From the NCBI RefSeq assembly GCF_003014595.1, contig NZ_PYGK01000017.1:1-64000 (forward strand): a DNA stretch of 64,000 bases, given 5' to 3'. This stretch comes from Chitinophaga ginsengisoli (GTDB lineage Bacteria; Bacteroidota; Bacteroidia; Chitinophagales; Chitinophagaceae). The position numbers were made by a program, and so were the translations under genes. This document shows positions 44,580 through 54,441 of this stretch, one piece after another; position 1 is the first letter of the stretch; every line of letters begins with the position of its first letter. A model generated the notes under the pieces. That model ran no database searches, was not told where the DNA came from, and was given only the letters and a program-made list of their open reading frames with translations.

Positions 44580-47500
44580 ATGAATGACACATTTACCCGA
44601 GGTATCAGCAGGATCCTGTTGATACTTTTCTTCATGCTAGCCGGCTTTGAGAGCTTTGCGCAGTACACGAAGAGCACCCTGGAAACAGGAGGCTACTACA
44701 GTGCTATGGCCAAAGACAACTCTGGCAACCTTTACGTGGTGCGCTACAACAGCTCGAGCACCAACTACGAGGTGGCCAAATACACAAACGGCACAGGTAC
44801 GCCACAGGTGATCTACTCTAGTCTTATTGACGCGAGTACTGTCAATACTTATTCCTGGGGACTCACGGTCAACGACGTAGGAGATGTATTTGTGACCAAT
44901 CCCGATCAGGGTATAGGCTGGAGCATTATTAAACTGGCGGCGCCTGGTTATACAGCTTCTGTGATTCACACCGGTAATTATTATTCCGCACTGGCAGTTG
45001 ACAATAGTAACAACTTGCTGTCTATGGAATACAACTCCGGTACCAACACTTACCAACTGGTACGTTATCCTTTTGGAGCAGAACAGCTCGCAGGTACGGT
45101 TGTATGGAATGGCTTTTCTTACCCATCATCAGCGTCGGTAATTGCAACTTATCCAAGCAATATTGTTGTTGACTCACACGACAATATTTATGTGACAGAT
45201 TTTCATGAGATCAGCGGTGGAGCTATCGTCAAATTGACTGCACCTGGATTTGGCGCTACTCAATTGGCTAGCGGCAGAGGATTTTCGTCACTCTCGGTGG
45301 ATGGCAGTGATAACTTCTATACATCCGAAGCAAACCCTGCTGATGCCGATAAATACGAGTTGGTAAAATATACTGACCTGACACAAACAGGTCAGGTATT
45401 GTATACAAACCTTCACCAGACTACGGGAACTTTCTTCCCCTGGGGAATAGCTGTGATGCCTAGCGGCACCATATTTGCCAATGACGGTGAATTGGGTGGA
45501 GAGGTAGTTAAACTAACCCCTCCCAACATTAACGTTTCAAGCGTTGTTCGTGCTGCAGCGAATCCGACTAACGCAACATCTGTCACTTACACAGTCACCT
45601 TTAGCGGCTCTGCTGCCGGTGTAACTACCAGCGCATTCACGCTCGTTCCTACCGGTGTCTCCGGCGCATCTATTACAAGTGTAACAGGAGGCGGTACCAC
45701 TTATACTGTAACTGTCAACACCGGTACAGGCTCCGGCACCATTGGACTGAACGTTAACGGTACAGGTATATCTCCTGTAGTGGCGAACGCGCCTTTCACC
45801 GGCGCTGTATACACTGTCGACAAGACGGCTCCTACCGGTTCAATCCTCATCAACAGTGGCGCTGCCTACACCAACAATGTGAATGTAACATTGACCCTTA
45901 CCGGCAATGATGCAAATCCTCCATTGCAGATGGCCTTCTCTCTGGATGGTGGTGCATATAGTGCGGATGAAGCATTTGCAACGACCAAAGCCATCACACT
46001 GCCGGCAACAGACGGCACACGAACAGTGGCTATGCGACTGAAAGACGCGGCAGGTAACACCGTTATTTACAGTGATGACATTATCCTGGACCGTGTGGCA
46101 CCTAATACGTCAATCACTTCTCCGGCGCCTCCGTCACCAACCAATTCAACAACTGCCACCTTTACTTTCACAGCCAATGAAGCTAATTGTACCTTCAAGG
46201 CAAGTCTTGATGGCGGACCATTTAATACGGTTACAAGTCCGGCTACCTATTCAGGACTGGCGGATGGACCACATACCTTCCAGGTAAGGGCGACCGATCA
46301 GGCCGGAAATACAGATGCCAGCCCGGATGCTCAACTGTGGACTGTAGATGCTACCGGCCCGCAGATCACCAGCGTAGGTGTTCCAGCAAACGGATACTAC
46401 AAAGCAGGTACTACTCTTGACTTCAAAGTGAGATACAATGAACCGGCATATGTAACCACCACTGCAGGTACTCCATATATCAATATCATTATCGGTCTTG
46501 ATGCAAAACAGGTACCTTATATTGGCGGTGATGGTACAACTGAATTAACATTCAGCTATACCGTACAGCCGGGCGAAATGGATATGGACGGTATCACCGT
46601 ACAACCACTGGTACAGAACAACAGCGGCTTTATCAAAGACGCACTGGGTAATGATGCATCTACTTCATTACAGAACGTTGATCCTACCAACCTGGTAAGG
46701 GTAAATACTTCTATACCGTCAGTAACATTGTCTACTACTGCTCCTACACCGACAAATGCGCCGTTTACTGTTACTGCAGTCTTCAGCGAAGCAGTGACCG
46801 GTCTGACTGTCAGTGATTTCAATGTGTTAAATACGACCGTAAGTAATCTGAGCACTTCAGACAATATCACTTACACCGTATTAATGACACCTGCTTCTGA
46901 CGGTACGAGGACGATCAGTCTCCCTTCCAATGCAGCTGTTAATATTGGAGGCAACCCTAACACGCCTTCAAATACTATCTCTTATACTTATGATGGTACC
47001 GCTCCAACGGTTACATCCGTAGCAGTTCCTGCAAACGGATACTACAAAGCAGGTACTACGCTGAACTTTACTGTTAATTTCAGTGAGAATATCACACTGA
47101 ATACTACAGGCGGCACACCGTCCCTGGGTCTTACCATTGGTGCTACGCCGGTGCAAGCCACTTACACGGGTACTTCAGGTGCTACCGCGCTGACATTCAG
47201 TTATACCGTGGTGAACGGCGATATGGATATGGATGGTATCACCGTAAATGCACTGAACTTAAACGGTGCCACCATCAAAGATGCTGCTACTAACAATGCC
47301 AACCTGACGCTGAATAACGTAGGCGCCACTACAGGAGTATTTGTAAACACAGCACATCCTTCTGTAACCATCACTTCTGCTGCACCGGCTATTGTGAATG
47401 CGCCATACACGGCCACTATCACTTTCAGCGAGGCAGTATCCAACTTCGTGATCGGCGACATCACTAAGACCAACGCAAGCCTCAGCAGCCTGAATACTTC

Positions 47501-50500
47501 AGACAATATCACTTATACCGTACTGGTTACACCAACTACTGACGGTACAGTGACACTGAATATAGCGGCAGATGTAGCTGATAACATTGGTGCGAATGGC
47601 AACAGCGCTTCCAACACGCTGTCCCGCATCTATGATATTGCTCCTCCTTCAGTAACGGCAGTAGATGTACCTGTGAATGGCTACTACAAAGCAGGAAGCA
47701 CTATGGACTTCACTGTTCATTTCAGTGAGAACATCACGCTGAATACCACCGGTGGTAATCCTACACTGAGCCTGATCCTTGCTTCTGCAACTGTAAATGC
47801 TACCTATACCGGTACCTCCGGCTCAGATGCGCTGAACTTCAGCTATACTGTGGTAAATGGTGACATGGATATGGACGGCATTCAGGTAAGCGCCCTCGTG
47901 TTAAATGGTAGCACTATTAAAGATGTTGCCAATAACAACGCAGTGCTGACACTGAATAATGTGGCTAGCACCGCAGGTGTATTTGTCAATACACAGCATC
48001 CGTCAGTAACATTGTCTACAACAGCTCCTGCACTGGTAAATGTTCCATACACAGTGACTGTCACCTTCAGTGAAGCTGTAACCGGCCTTGCTGCGGCTGA
48101 TTTCAATACGACGAATGCTACAGTCGGCACCCCGGCCACTACAAATAATATCACTTATACAGTACTGGTTACGCCTACCGCCGACGGTCCTGTAAGCATC
48201 AGCTTACCAGCAGATGTTGTAGTCAATATCGGCGATAACGGCAATACTGCTTCCAACACCATCAACAATACTTATGATGGTACCGTTCCAACGGTTACAG
48301 CTGTTTCAGTTCCTGCAAACGGATACTATAAAACAGGTACTACGCTCGACTTCATCGTTCGTTTCAGCGAAGATGTGCTCATCAATACCACCGGCGGTAC
48401 ACCAAAACTGGGTATCACCATCGGTACTGAAACTGTCGATGCAGCTTACACCGGTACCAACGGTACTAATGGGCTGAACTTCAGTTACACTGTACAGGAT
48501 GGCGATATGGACATGGACGGTATCACCGTGGGTACACTGGCATTGCATGGTGCGACAATAAAAGATGTTGCTACCAACAACGCTAACGTAACACTGAATA
48601 ATATCGGTAATACTACAGGCGTATTTGTCAATACATCCATCCCATCAGTAACACTGTCTACCGCTGCGGCTGATCCTATCAATGTACCATTTAATGTTAC
48701 AGTTACCTTCAGCGAAGCAGTGACTGGTCTGACAGCAAGTGATTTCAACGTGGTAAATGCAACAGTAAGCGTTCCAACCACTGCAGATAATATCACTTAC
48801 ACCGTACTGGTTACACCTACCACAGACGGCCCTGTAAGCATCAGCTTACCAGCAGATGCAGCAGTGAATATCGGCGACAACGGCAACACAGCTTCTAATA
48901 CGCTGAGCCTCGTTTATGATGCTACCGCTCCAACAGTTACATCTGTAGCAGTTCCTGCAAACGGATACTACAAAGCGGGTGAAACACTCAACTTCACAGT
49001 TAATTTCAGTGAAAACATCATCCTGAATACTACAGGTGGTACGCCTTCCCTGCGTGTTACCATTGGTGCTATTCCGGTGCAGGCCGCTTATACCGGTACT
49101 ACTGGTAATAATGTCCTGACATTCAGCTATACCGTCGTGAACGGCGATATGGATATGGATGGTATCACAGTAAATGCGCTGAACTTAAACGGTGCAACGC
49201 TCAGAGATGCAGCTACCAATGACGCTAACCTGACGCTGAACAACATAGCGCCTACTACAGGAGTGTTCGTCAATACAACACATCCTTCTGTAGCTATCAC
49301 TTCTGCGGCACCAGCTATTGTGAATACGCCATTTACGGCTACTATCACTTTCAGCGAGGCAGTATCCAACTTCGTGATCGGCGATATCACAGCTACCAAC
49401 GCAACGCTCAGCAACCTGTCAACTACAGACAATATCACTTACACCGTACTGGTTACACCACCGGCTGACGGCACAATGACACTGAACGTAGCAGCAGATG
49501 TAGCTGAAAACATTGGAGCGAATGGCAATACCGCTTCTAATACCCTGTCCCGTCTCTATGATGCTGCTCCTCCTGCAGTAACAGCAGTAGATGTACCGGC
49601 CAACGGTTATTACAAAGCAGGAAATGCAATGGACTTCACTGTTCACTTCAGTGAGAATATCACGCTGAACACAACCGGTGGTAATCCTACACTAAGCCTG
49701 ACCATTGGTTCTTCTACTGTAAATGCTACCTATACCGGCACCTCCGGCACAGATGCGCTGAACTTCAGCTATACTGTGGTAAATGGTGACATGGATATGG
49801 ACGGCATCACAGTAAGTGCGCTCCTCTTAAATGGTAGTACCATTAAAGATGCTGCTAACAACGATGCAGTGCTGACATTAAACAATGTGGGTAATACCAT
49901 GTTCGTATTCGTCAATACACAACATCCGACAGTAACCCTGTCTACAACAGCACCTGCATTGGTGAATGTACCATATACAGTGACTGCTGTCTTCAGCGAA
50001 GCTGTAACCGGCCTGGCAGCAGGAGATTTCAGGACGATCAACGCAACTACCAGCAACCTGCAGACTGCTGACAATATCACTTACACCGTACTGGTTACGC
50101 CAACCGTCGACGGGCCTGTAAGCGTCTACTTACTTACAGATGCTGCATTCAATGTCGGCGCCAACGGCAATACCGCTTCCAATACCGTAAGCAATACCTA
50201 TGATGCTACCGCTCCGGTGGTTACATCTGTGGCAGTTCCAGCAAACGGATATTACAAAGCAGGTACTACCCTGAACTTCACAGTTACCTTCAACGAAAAC
50301 ATCATCGTCAACACTACCGGCGGTACACCAAAACTGGGTGTCATCATCGGCACTGAAACTGTCGACGCAGCTTATACCGGTACTAACGGTACAAATGCAT
50401 TGAACTTCAGTTACACCGTGCAGGATGGCGATATGGACATGGACGGTATCGCTGTGGGTACACTGACGCTGAATGGTGCGACAGTAAAAGACGTTGCAAC

Positions 50501-53246
50501 CAACAATGCCGTGTTAACACTGAATAATGTTGGTAATACTTCCAACGTATTTGTGAACACCGCTCACCCATCAGTAACAATAAGCACACCATCCGCTGCA
50601 AACGTAAATACACCGTTCACTATTGATATCGCCTTCAGCGAAAACGTGACCGGCTTTACCAGCGCTGATGTTGTTGTTACAAATGGTAACGCAAGCCCTG
50701 TAACGGTAATTGACAATGCGCATTACAGCATCATCGTTGTACCGACCGCAGAAGGTGTAGTAAGTGTAAATATCCCGGCTGACGTAGCCGATAATATTGG
50801 TGGCAATGGCAACACGGCATCCAATACGGTAAACATCACTTACGACATCACCAAACCAACTGTTACTTCCGTAGCAGTACCGGCGAATAAATATTACAAC
50901 GCAGGACAGGTAATGAACTTCACCGTGAACTTCGATGAAGATATCATCCTGAATACAACAGGTGGTAATCCTTACCTCACCCTCACTATCGGTACCGCTA
51001 CCGTAAATGCCACTTATACCGGCGTCTCTGCTGCAAGAGAACTGAACTTCAGTTATACTGTAGTGAACGGAGATCTGGATATGGATGGTATCACTGTTGG
51101 TGCACTGGTATTAAATGGTGCGACAATACAGGATGCTGCTACCAACGATGCAAACCTGACACTGAATAACATCGGTAACACGACTCAGGTAAGAGTGAAT
51201 ACCACCAGCCCGAGTGTAGTGCTGACTTCTACTGCCAACGCACTGATCAACGCGCCGTTCACCGTAACAGCGACCTTCAGTGAAGTAGTAACAACACTGA
51301 CCGGAAGTGACATCTCAGTTACCAACGGTACAGTTTCCGGTGCATCATCTGCAGACAACATCACTTATACCTTAACAGTAATACCAACTGCAGACGGCCC
51401 TGTAAGCATACAGGTACCAGCGAATGCAGTGGTGAACATTGGAGGCAATGCCAACACGCCTTCTAATACACTCAACTTTACTTATGACGCTACCGCGCCA
51501 GTAGTAAATGGTGTAGCCGTGCCGCTCAATGGTTACTATAAAGCAGGTGATGTAATGAACTTCATTGTAACCTTCAATGAAAACATCAACCTCAACACCA
51601 CAGGTGGTGCTCCTTATCTTAATGTTGTCCTTGGCTCAGGTACTGTGAGAGCTGCTTACACTGTCGCTACCGCGAGCAGCCTGTCATTCAGCTACACAGT
51701 ACAACCAGGGGATATGGATCTGGATGGCATCACAGTGGGTACGCTCAACTTAAATGGCAGCACCATTAAAGATGACGCTACGAACGATGCAAACCTCACA
51801 CTGAACAATATCGCCAATACTTCCGGCGTGTTCGTTCACACAGGATCTCCATCCGTACAATTGTCTACTACAGCTGCAGCACGCGTAAATGCGCCATTCA
51901 CAGTGACCGCTGTCTTCAACGAAGCAGTAACTGGTCTGGCAGCAGGCGACTTCACCGTAACCAACGGTACCGCCAGCGCCCTGCAGACAGCAGACAACAT
52001 CACTTACACATTAACAGTAACACCAGCTGCCGACGGTGCTGTTACTATCCAGCTGCCAGCTGCTCAGGCACAGAATGTAGTGTCTAACGGCAACACAGCA
52101 TCCAACACACTGTCAGTTACTTACGACGCAACTGCACCGGTTGTCAATGGCGGTCTGTCATTCGACGTACTGGAAAGAAGCGCAGTAGGTACGCAGGTGG
52201 GTAAAGTAACCGCTACCGATGCATCAGGCATCCTCCAGAACTGGACCATCACATCCGATGATTCCAACGGCGCCTTCTCAATAGACGCTAATGGTAACAT
52301 CCAGGTGGCCGATCAGGCGAAACTGAACAGCAAGGTGAATACCACCGTTACCCTGACAATCACTGTCAGCGACGGATTAAACACAAGCGTTGCCGTACCG
52401 GTAACTATTCAGGTGAAACTGGTGAACCAGGCGCCAACCCTCGATGCGATAGACAACGTAACCATCTGTCCTGATGGTCAGGAACACACTATCCAGCTGA
52501 CAGGCGCTTCGGCGGTAGAACCAGGTCAGACTTATGGCTTCGCCATCATTACTGACAAAGCAGCCAACTTCGATAAGCTGAGCGTAACAGCAGCAGGTAT
52601 CGTCACTTACCAGCTGAAGACCAGCGCAACAGGTACATCCACAGTAACTGTTACCATCAAGGATAATGGTGGTATAGCAAACGGTGGTACCGATACACTG
52701 CGCCGCTCATTCAATATTGAAGTGGCTACTCTGGGTGCGATCACCATCACCAGCGATAAAGGCAACAGCGTCTCCAAAGGAGATATTGTACACCTCACCG
52801 CAACAGGTGGTACTCACTACCAGTGGGATAATGCCGATGGCATCCTCAATGGTCAGCAGAGCGACGTACTCGAAGTAAGGCCTATGCAGAACACTACTTA
52901 TCATGTTACCGTAAGCAACGACGCTGGCTGTACCAATACTGCTGACTTCACTGTCTCAGTAGTGGCAGACTTCAAAGTAGATGCGGTAAATCTCCTGACA
53001 CCAAACGGTGATGGTAAGAATGATAAATGGGTGATCCGTAACCTGGATAGCTATCCTAACAATGAGGTGAAGATCTTCGACCGCGCAGGCCGTCTTGTAT
53101 ATACCCGCAGGAATTACAGCAATGACTGGGATGGTACTATGAATGGCAGCCCGCTGGCTGAAGGCACTTACTACTACATCTTAACGATCGAAGGTGGTGC
53201 TAAAACAGCGAAAGGTTATATCACAATCATCAGGGACAGAAATTAA
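44580..53246 (+). CDS. Giant repeat adhesin with type IX secretion C-terminal domain
   Basis: The protein of 2888 residues starts with a signal peptide (about 1-27, ending SFAQ). An NHL/propeller-like N-terminal region (about 30-310, SALAVDNSNNLLSMEYN) and two Ig-like domains follow. Then come nine large repeats of 213-215 residues (46356-52133; VPANGYYKAG plus LNTTGG), a cadherin-like domain (about 2525-2620) and a C-terminal gliding-motility/CHU_C sorting domain (NLLTPNGDGKNDKWVI). It should be secreted by the type IX system and attached to the surface. The following PorP/SprF gene supports this. Confidence 0.85.
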   Translation: MNDTFTRGISRILLILFFMLAGFESFAQYTKSTLETGGYYSAMAKDNSGNLYVVRYNSSSTNYEVAKYTNGTGTPQVIYSSLIDASTVNTYSWGLTVNDVGDVFVTNPDQGIGWSIIKLAAPGYTASVIHTGNYYSALAVDNSNNLLSMEYNSGTNTYQLVRYPFGAEQLAGTVVWNGFSYPSSASVIATYPSNIVVDSHDNIYVTDFHEISGGAIVKLTAPGFGATQLASGRGFSSLSVDGSDNFYTSEANPADADKYELVKYTDLTQTGQVLYTNLHQTTGTFFPWGIAVMPSGTIFANDGELGGEVVKLTPPNINVSSVVRAAANPTNATSVTYTVTFSGSAAGVTTSAFTLVPTGVSGASITSVTGGGTTYTVTVNTGTGSGTIGLNVNGTGISPVVANAPFTGAVYTVDKTAPTGSILINSGAAYTNNVNVTLTLTGNDANPPLQMAFSLDGGAYSADEAFATTKAITLPATDGTRTVAMRLKDAAGNTVIYSDDIILDRVAPNTSITSPAPPSPTNSTTATFTFTANEANCTFKASLDGGPFNTVTSPATYSGLADGPHTFQVRATDQAGNTDASPDAQLWTVDATGPQITSVGVPANGYYKAGTTLDFKVRYNEPAYVTTTAGTPYINIIIGLDAKQVPYIGGDGTTELTFSYTVQPGEMDMDGITVQPLVQNNSGFIKDALGNDASTSLQNVDPTNLVRVNTSIPSVTLSTTAPTPTNAPFTVTAVFSEAVTGLTVSDFNVLNTTVSNLSTSDNITYTVLMTPASDGTRTISLPSNAAVNIGGNPNTPSNTISYTYDGTAPTVTSVAVPANGYYKAGTTLNFTVNFSENITLNTTGGTPSLGLTIGATPVQATYTGTSGATALTFSYTVVNGDMDMDGITVNALNLNGATIKDAATNNANLTLNNVGATTGVFVNTAHPSVTITSAAPAIVNAPYTATITFSEAVSNFVIGDITKTNASLSSLNTSDNITYTVLVTPTTDGTVTLNIAADVADNIGANGNSASNTLSRIYDIAPPSVTAVDVPVNGYYKAGSTMDFTVHFSENITLNTTGGNPTLSLILASATVNATYTGTSGSDALNFSYTVVNGDMDMDGIQVSALVLNGSTIKDVANNNAVLTLNNVASTAGVFVNTQHPSVTLSTTAPALVNVPYTVTVTFSEAVTGLAAADFNTTNATVGTPATTNNITYTVLVTPTADGPVSISLPADVVVNIGDNGNTASNTINNTYDGTVPTVTAVSVPANGYYKTGTTLDFIVRFSEDVLINTTGGTPKLGITIGTETVDAAYTGTNGTNGLNFSYTVQDGDMDMDGITVGTLALHGATIKDVATNNANVTLNNIGNTTGVFVNTSIPSVTLSTAAADPINVPFNVTVTFSEAVTGLTASDFNVVNATVSVPTTADNITYTVLVTPTTDGPVSISLPADAAVNIGDNGNTASNTLSLVYDATAPTVTSVAVPANGYYKAGETLNFTVNFSENIILNTTGGTPSLRVTIGAIPVQAAYTGTTGNNVLTFSYTVVNGDMDMDGITVNALNLNGATLRDAATNDANLTLNNIAPTTGVFVNTTHPSVAITSAAPAIVNTPFTATITFSEAVSNFVIGDITATNATLSNLSTTDNITYTVLVTPPADGTMTLNVAADVAENIGANGNTASNTLSRLYDAAPPAVTAVDVPANGYYKAGNAMDFTVHFSENITLNTTGGNPTLSLTIGSSTVNATYTGTSGTDALNFSYTVVNGDMDMDGITVSALLLNGSTIKDAANNDAVLTLNNVGNTMFVFVNTQHPTVTLSTTAPALVNVPYTVTAVFSEAVTGLAAGDFRTINATTSNLQTADNITYTVLVTPTVDGPVSVYLLTDAAFNVGANGNTASNTVSNTYDATAPVVTSVAVPANGYYKAGTTLNFTVTFNENIIVNTTGGTPKLGVIIGTETVDAAYTGTNGTNALNFSYTVQDGDMDMDGIAVGTLTLNGATVKDVATNNAVLTLNNVGNTSNVFVNTAHPSVTISTPSAANVNTPFTIDIAFSENVTGFTSADVVVTNGNASPVTVIDNAHYSIIVVPTAEGVVSVNIPADVADNIGGNGNTASNTVNITYDITKPTVTSVAVPANKYYNAGQVMNFTVNFDEDIILNTTGGNPYLTLTIGTATVNATYTGVSAARELNFSYTVVNGDLDMDGITVGALVLNGATIQDAATNDANLTLNNIGNTTQVRVNTTSPSVVLTSTANALINAPFTVTATFSEVVTTLTGSDISVTNGTVSGASSADNITYTLTVIPTADGPVSIQVPANAVVNIGGNANTPSNTLNFTYDATAPVVNGVAVPLNGYYKAGDVMNFIVTFNENINLNTTGGAPYLNVVLGSGTVRAAYTVATASSLSFSYTVQPGDMDLDGITVGTLNLNGSTIKDDATNDANLTLNNIANTSGVFVHTGSPSVQLSTTAAARVNAPFTVTAVFNEAVTGLAAGDFTVTNGTASALQTADNITYTLTVTPAADGAVTIQLPAAQAQNVVSNGNTASNTLSVTYDATAPVVNGGLSFDVLERSAVGTQVGKVTATDASGILQNWTITSDDSNGAFSIDANGNIQVADQAKLNSKVNTTVTLTITVSDGLNTSVAVPVTIQVKLVNQAPTLDAIDNVTICPDGQEHTIQLTGASAVEPGQTYGFAIITDKAANFDKLSVTAAGIVTYQLKTSATGTSTVTVTIKDNGGIANGGTDTLRRSFNIEVATLGAITITSDKGNSVSKGDIVHLTATGGTHYQWDNADGILNGQQSDVLEVRPMQNTTYHVTVSNDAGCTNTADFTVSVVADFKVDAVNLLTPNGDGKNDKWVIRNLDSYPNNEVKIFDRAGRLVYTRRNYSNDWDGTMNGSPLAEGTYYYILTIEGGAKTAKGYITIIRDRN
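46356..52133 (+). repeat. Nine tandem repeats of about 642 bp inside the adhesin gene
   Basis: Units begin at 46356, 47001, 47640, 48285, 48927, 49566, 50211, 50853 and 51495. Lengths are 639, 642 or 645 bases (213-215 codons). Each unit has an Ig-like pair marked by VPANGYYKAG, LNTTGG, FSYTVVNGDMDMDGI, a TFSEAV segment, DNITYTVLV and NTASNT. Units 1, 8 and 9 diverge most. Confidence 0.9.
47001..50852 (+). repeat. Higher-order duplication: three-unit block of 1926 bp, two copies
   Basis: Units 2-3-4 (47001-48926) and 5-6-7 (48927-50852) match in order: TIGA(T/I)PVQA, (S)ATVNATY or SSTVNATY, and IGTETVDAAY. Every offset between partners is exactly 1926 bases (47001/48927, 47640/49566, 48285/50211). 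This points to duplication of a whole block after the units had diverged. Confidence 0.85.
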
Positions 53247-53266
53247 CCCGGTAACAACTATTTATT

Positions 53267-54190
53267 ATGAGCTACAAACAAAATATACGTTCGTTCATTG
53301 TCAGCAGCCTTTTATTGGCTGCTGGCATTAACAACCAGGTCAGTGCCCAGTCGCTCAGTAATGCGAAGGCCTTATTGGAGCCATCCGGCACCCAGTACTT
53401 TCAGAACCAGTACCTGGCTAACCCCGCTATGGCCGGGTTCGAAAAAGGGCTGCACCTGAATGCAGCCTACCGCAATCAGTGGAATGGTATCGAGGGAGCT
53501 CCCATCACAAAGTTCTTCTCTGCCGACTACGCCGTAGGAAACAGAGTAGGCGCAGGTATGCACATCTTCAATGATGTAGCGGGTCTGATCAACAGAACAC
53601 GTGTTGCCCTCACCTACGCATATCACCTGCCACTGACCAATCCGGATCAGCAGCTGCACTTCGGTCTGTCGCTGGCATGGAACGTACAACGCATCGATTA
53701 TAAAAACCTGGATGGCGATCCGAATGACCCTTCCGTAAGTGCATTCAACCGCCGGGACAATTACTTCGAAGCAGAGTACGGCATGGCATATACCGACACA
53801 AAGCTGACCATACAGGCATCCCTGCCCAACGTGAGAAGCCTCTTTACCGGCGACGATAAAGAAGCAGACGGCGGCGGCATATTCTTTACGGCAGCTTCCT
53901 ACAGGTTCGCCATCAATGAAGCGATCACTTCCATAGAGCCGAAGATATGTTACCGTGGCATACGTGGTTTTGACAATATTCTCGATGCAGGCGTTAACGT
54001 CTCTATCCTGAATGATGTTGCCAACGTAATGGCCATGTATCATACTACCAAGAGCGTTACAGCAGGTGTTGGTGTGAATATCCTGAGAACGGTGGGTATA
54101 CAAGCCATGTATACCACCCAGACGGGAGGCATCAAAACCTATGTTGACGGCACCTATGAAATAGGCGCGACTGTTCACCTGTTCAGATAG
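53267..54190 (+). CDS. PorP/SprF family outer-membrane protein
   Basis: The protein of 307 residues has a signal peptide (about 1-27, ending VSAQ) and a barrel-like body opening YFQNQYLANPAMAGFE. Strands such as FGLSLAWNVQRIDYKNL and TAGVGVNILRTVGIQAMYTTQ follow. These proteins help secrete or anchor type B sorting-domain adhesins in the outer membrane. It is the last gene of the operon, 20 bases after the adhesin stop. A terminator follows at 54209-54247. Confidence 0.88.
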   Translation: MSYKQNIRSFIVSSLLLAAGINNQVSAQSLSNAKALLEPSGTQYFQNQYLANPAMAGFEKGLHLNAAYRNQWNGIEGAPITKFFSADYAVGNRVGAGMHIFNDVAGLINRTRVALTYAYHLPLTNPDQQLHFGLSLAWNVQRIDYKNLDGDPNDPSVSAFNRRDNYFEAEYGMAYTDTKLTIQASLPNVRSLFTGDDKEADGGGIFFTAASYRFAINEAITSIEPKICYRGIRGFDNILDAGVNVSILNDVANVMAMYHTTKSVTAGVGVNILRTVGIQAMYTTQTGGIKTYVDGTYEIGATVHLFR

Positions 54191-54208
54191 TAAGATTGAC
54201 TAAAAAAG

Positions 54209-54247
54209 AAAGAGCCTGCCGGGTTATACCTGAGCAGGCTCTTTTTT
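54209..54247 (+). terminator. Intrinsic terminator of the adhesin operon
   Basis: AAAGAGCCTGC (54209-54219) pairs with GCAGGCTCTTT (54234-54244), followed by a T run. Confidence 0.88.
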
Positions 54248-54441
54248 TATGACCATTATCATCCGGCCAGATTTATAAAAAAATCTTAATTTTAGCCAGC
54301 GAATTTGAAAATCTATACCTTTTCTGAAATATTTTCACCAATTTGTAAAGATTATCAGGTACTTAGTATGCGAACACTGTAAGGGTAATTCCCGGGGGAT
54401 TGTGCTATGAAACCTTTTAAAACAAGTTTACACTGTAAAAT

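Noticed and set aside
46556..50080. Five minus-strand ORFs of about 103 codons inside the adhesin gene, one per repeat
   Set aside because: They recur in step with the 642-bp repeats and are mirror images of the coding strand, so they reflect codon bias, not genes.
46356..52133. A CRISPR array
   Set aside because: The repeats are 640 bp, coding and contiguous, with no spacers.
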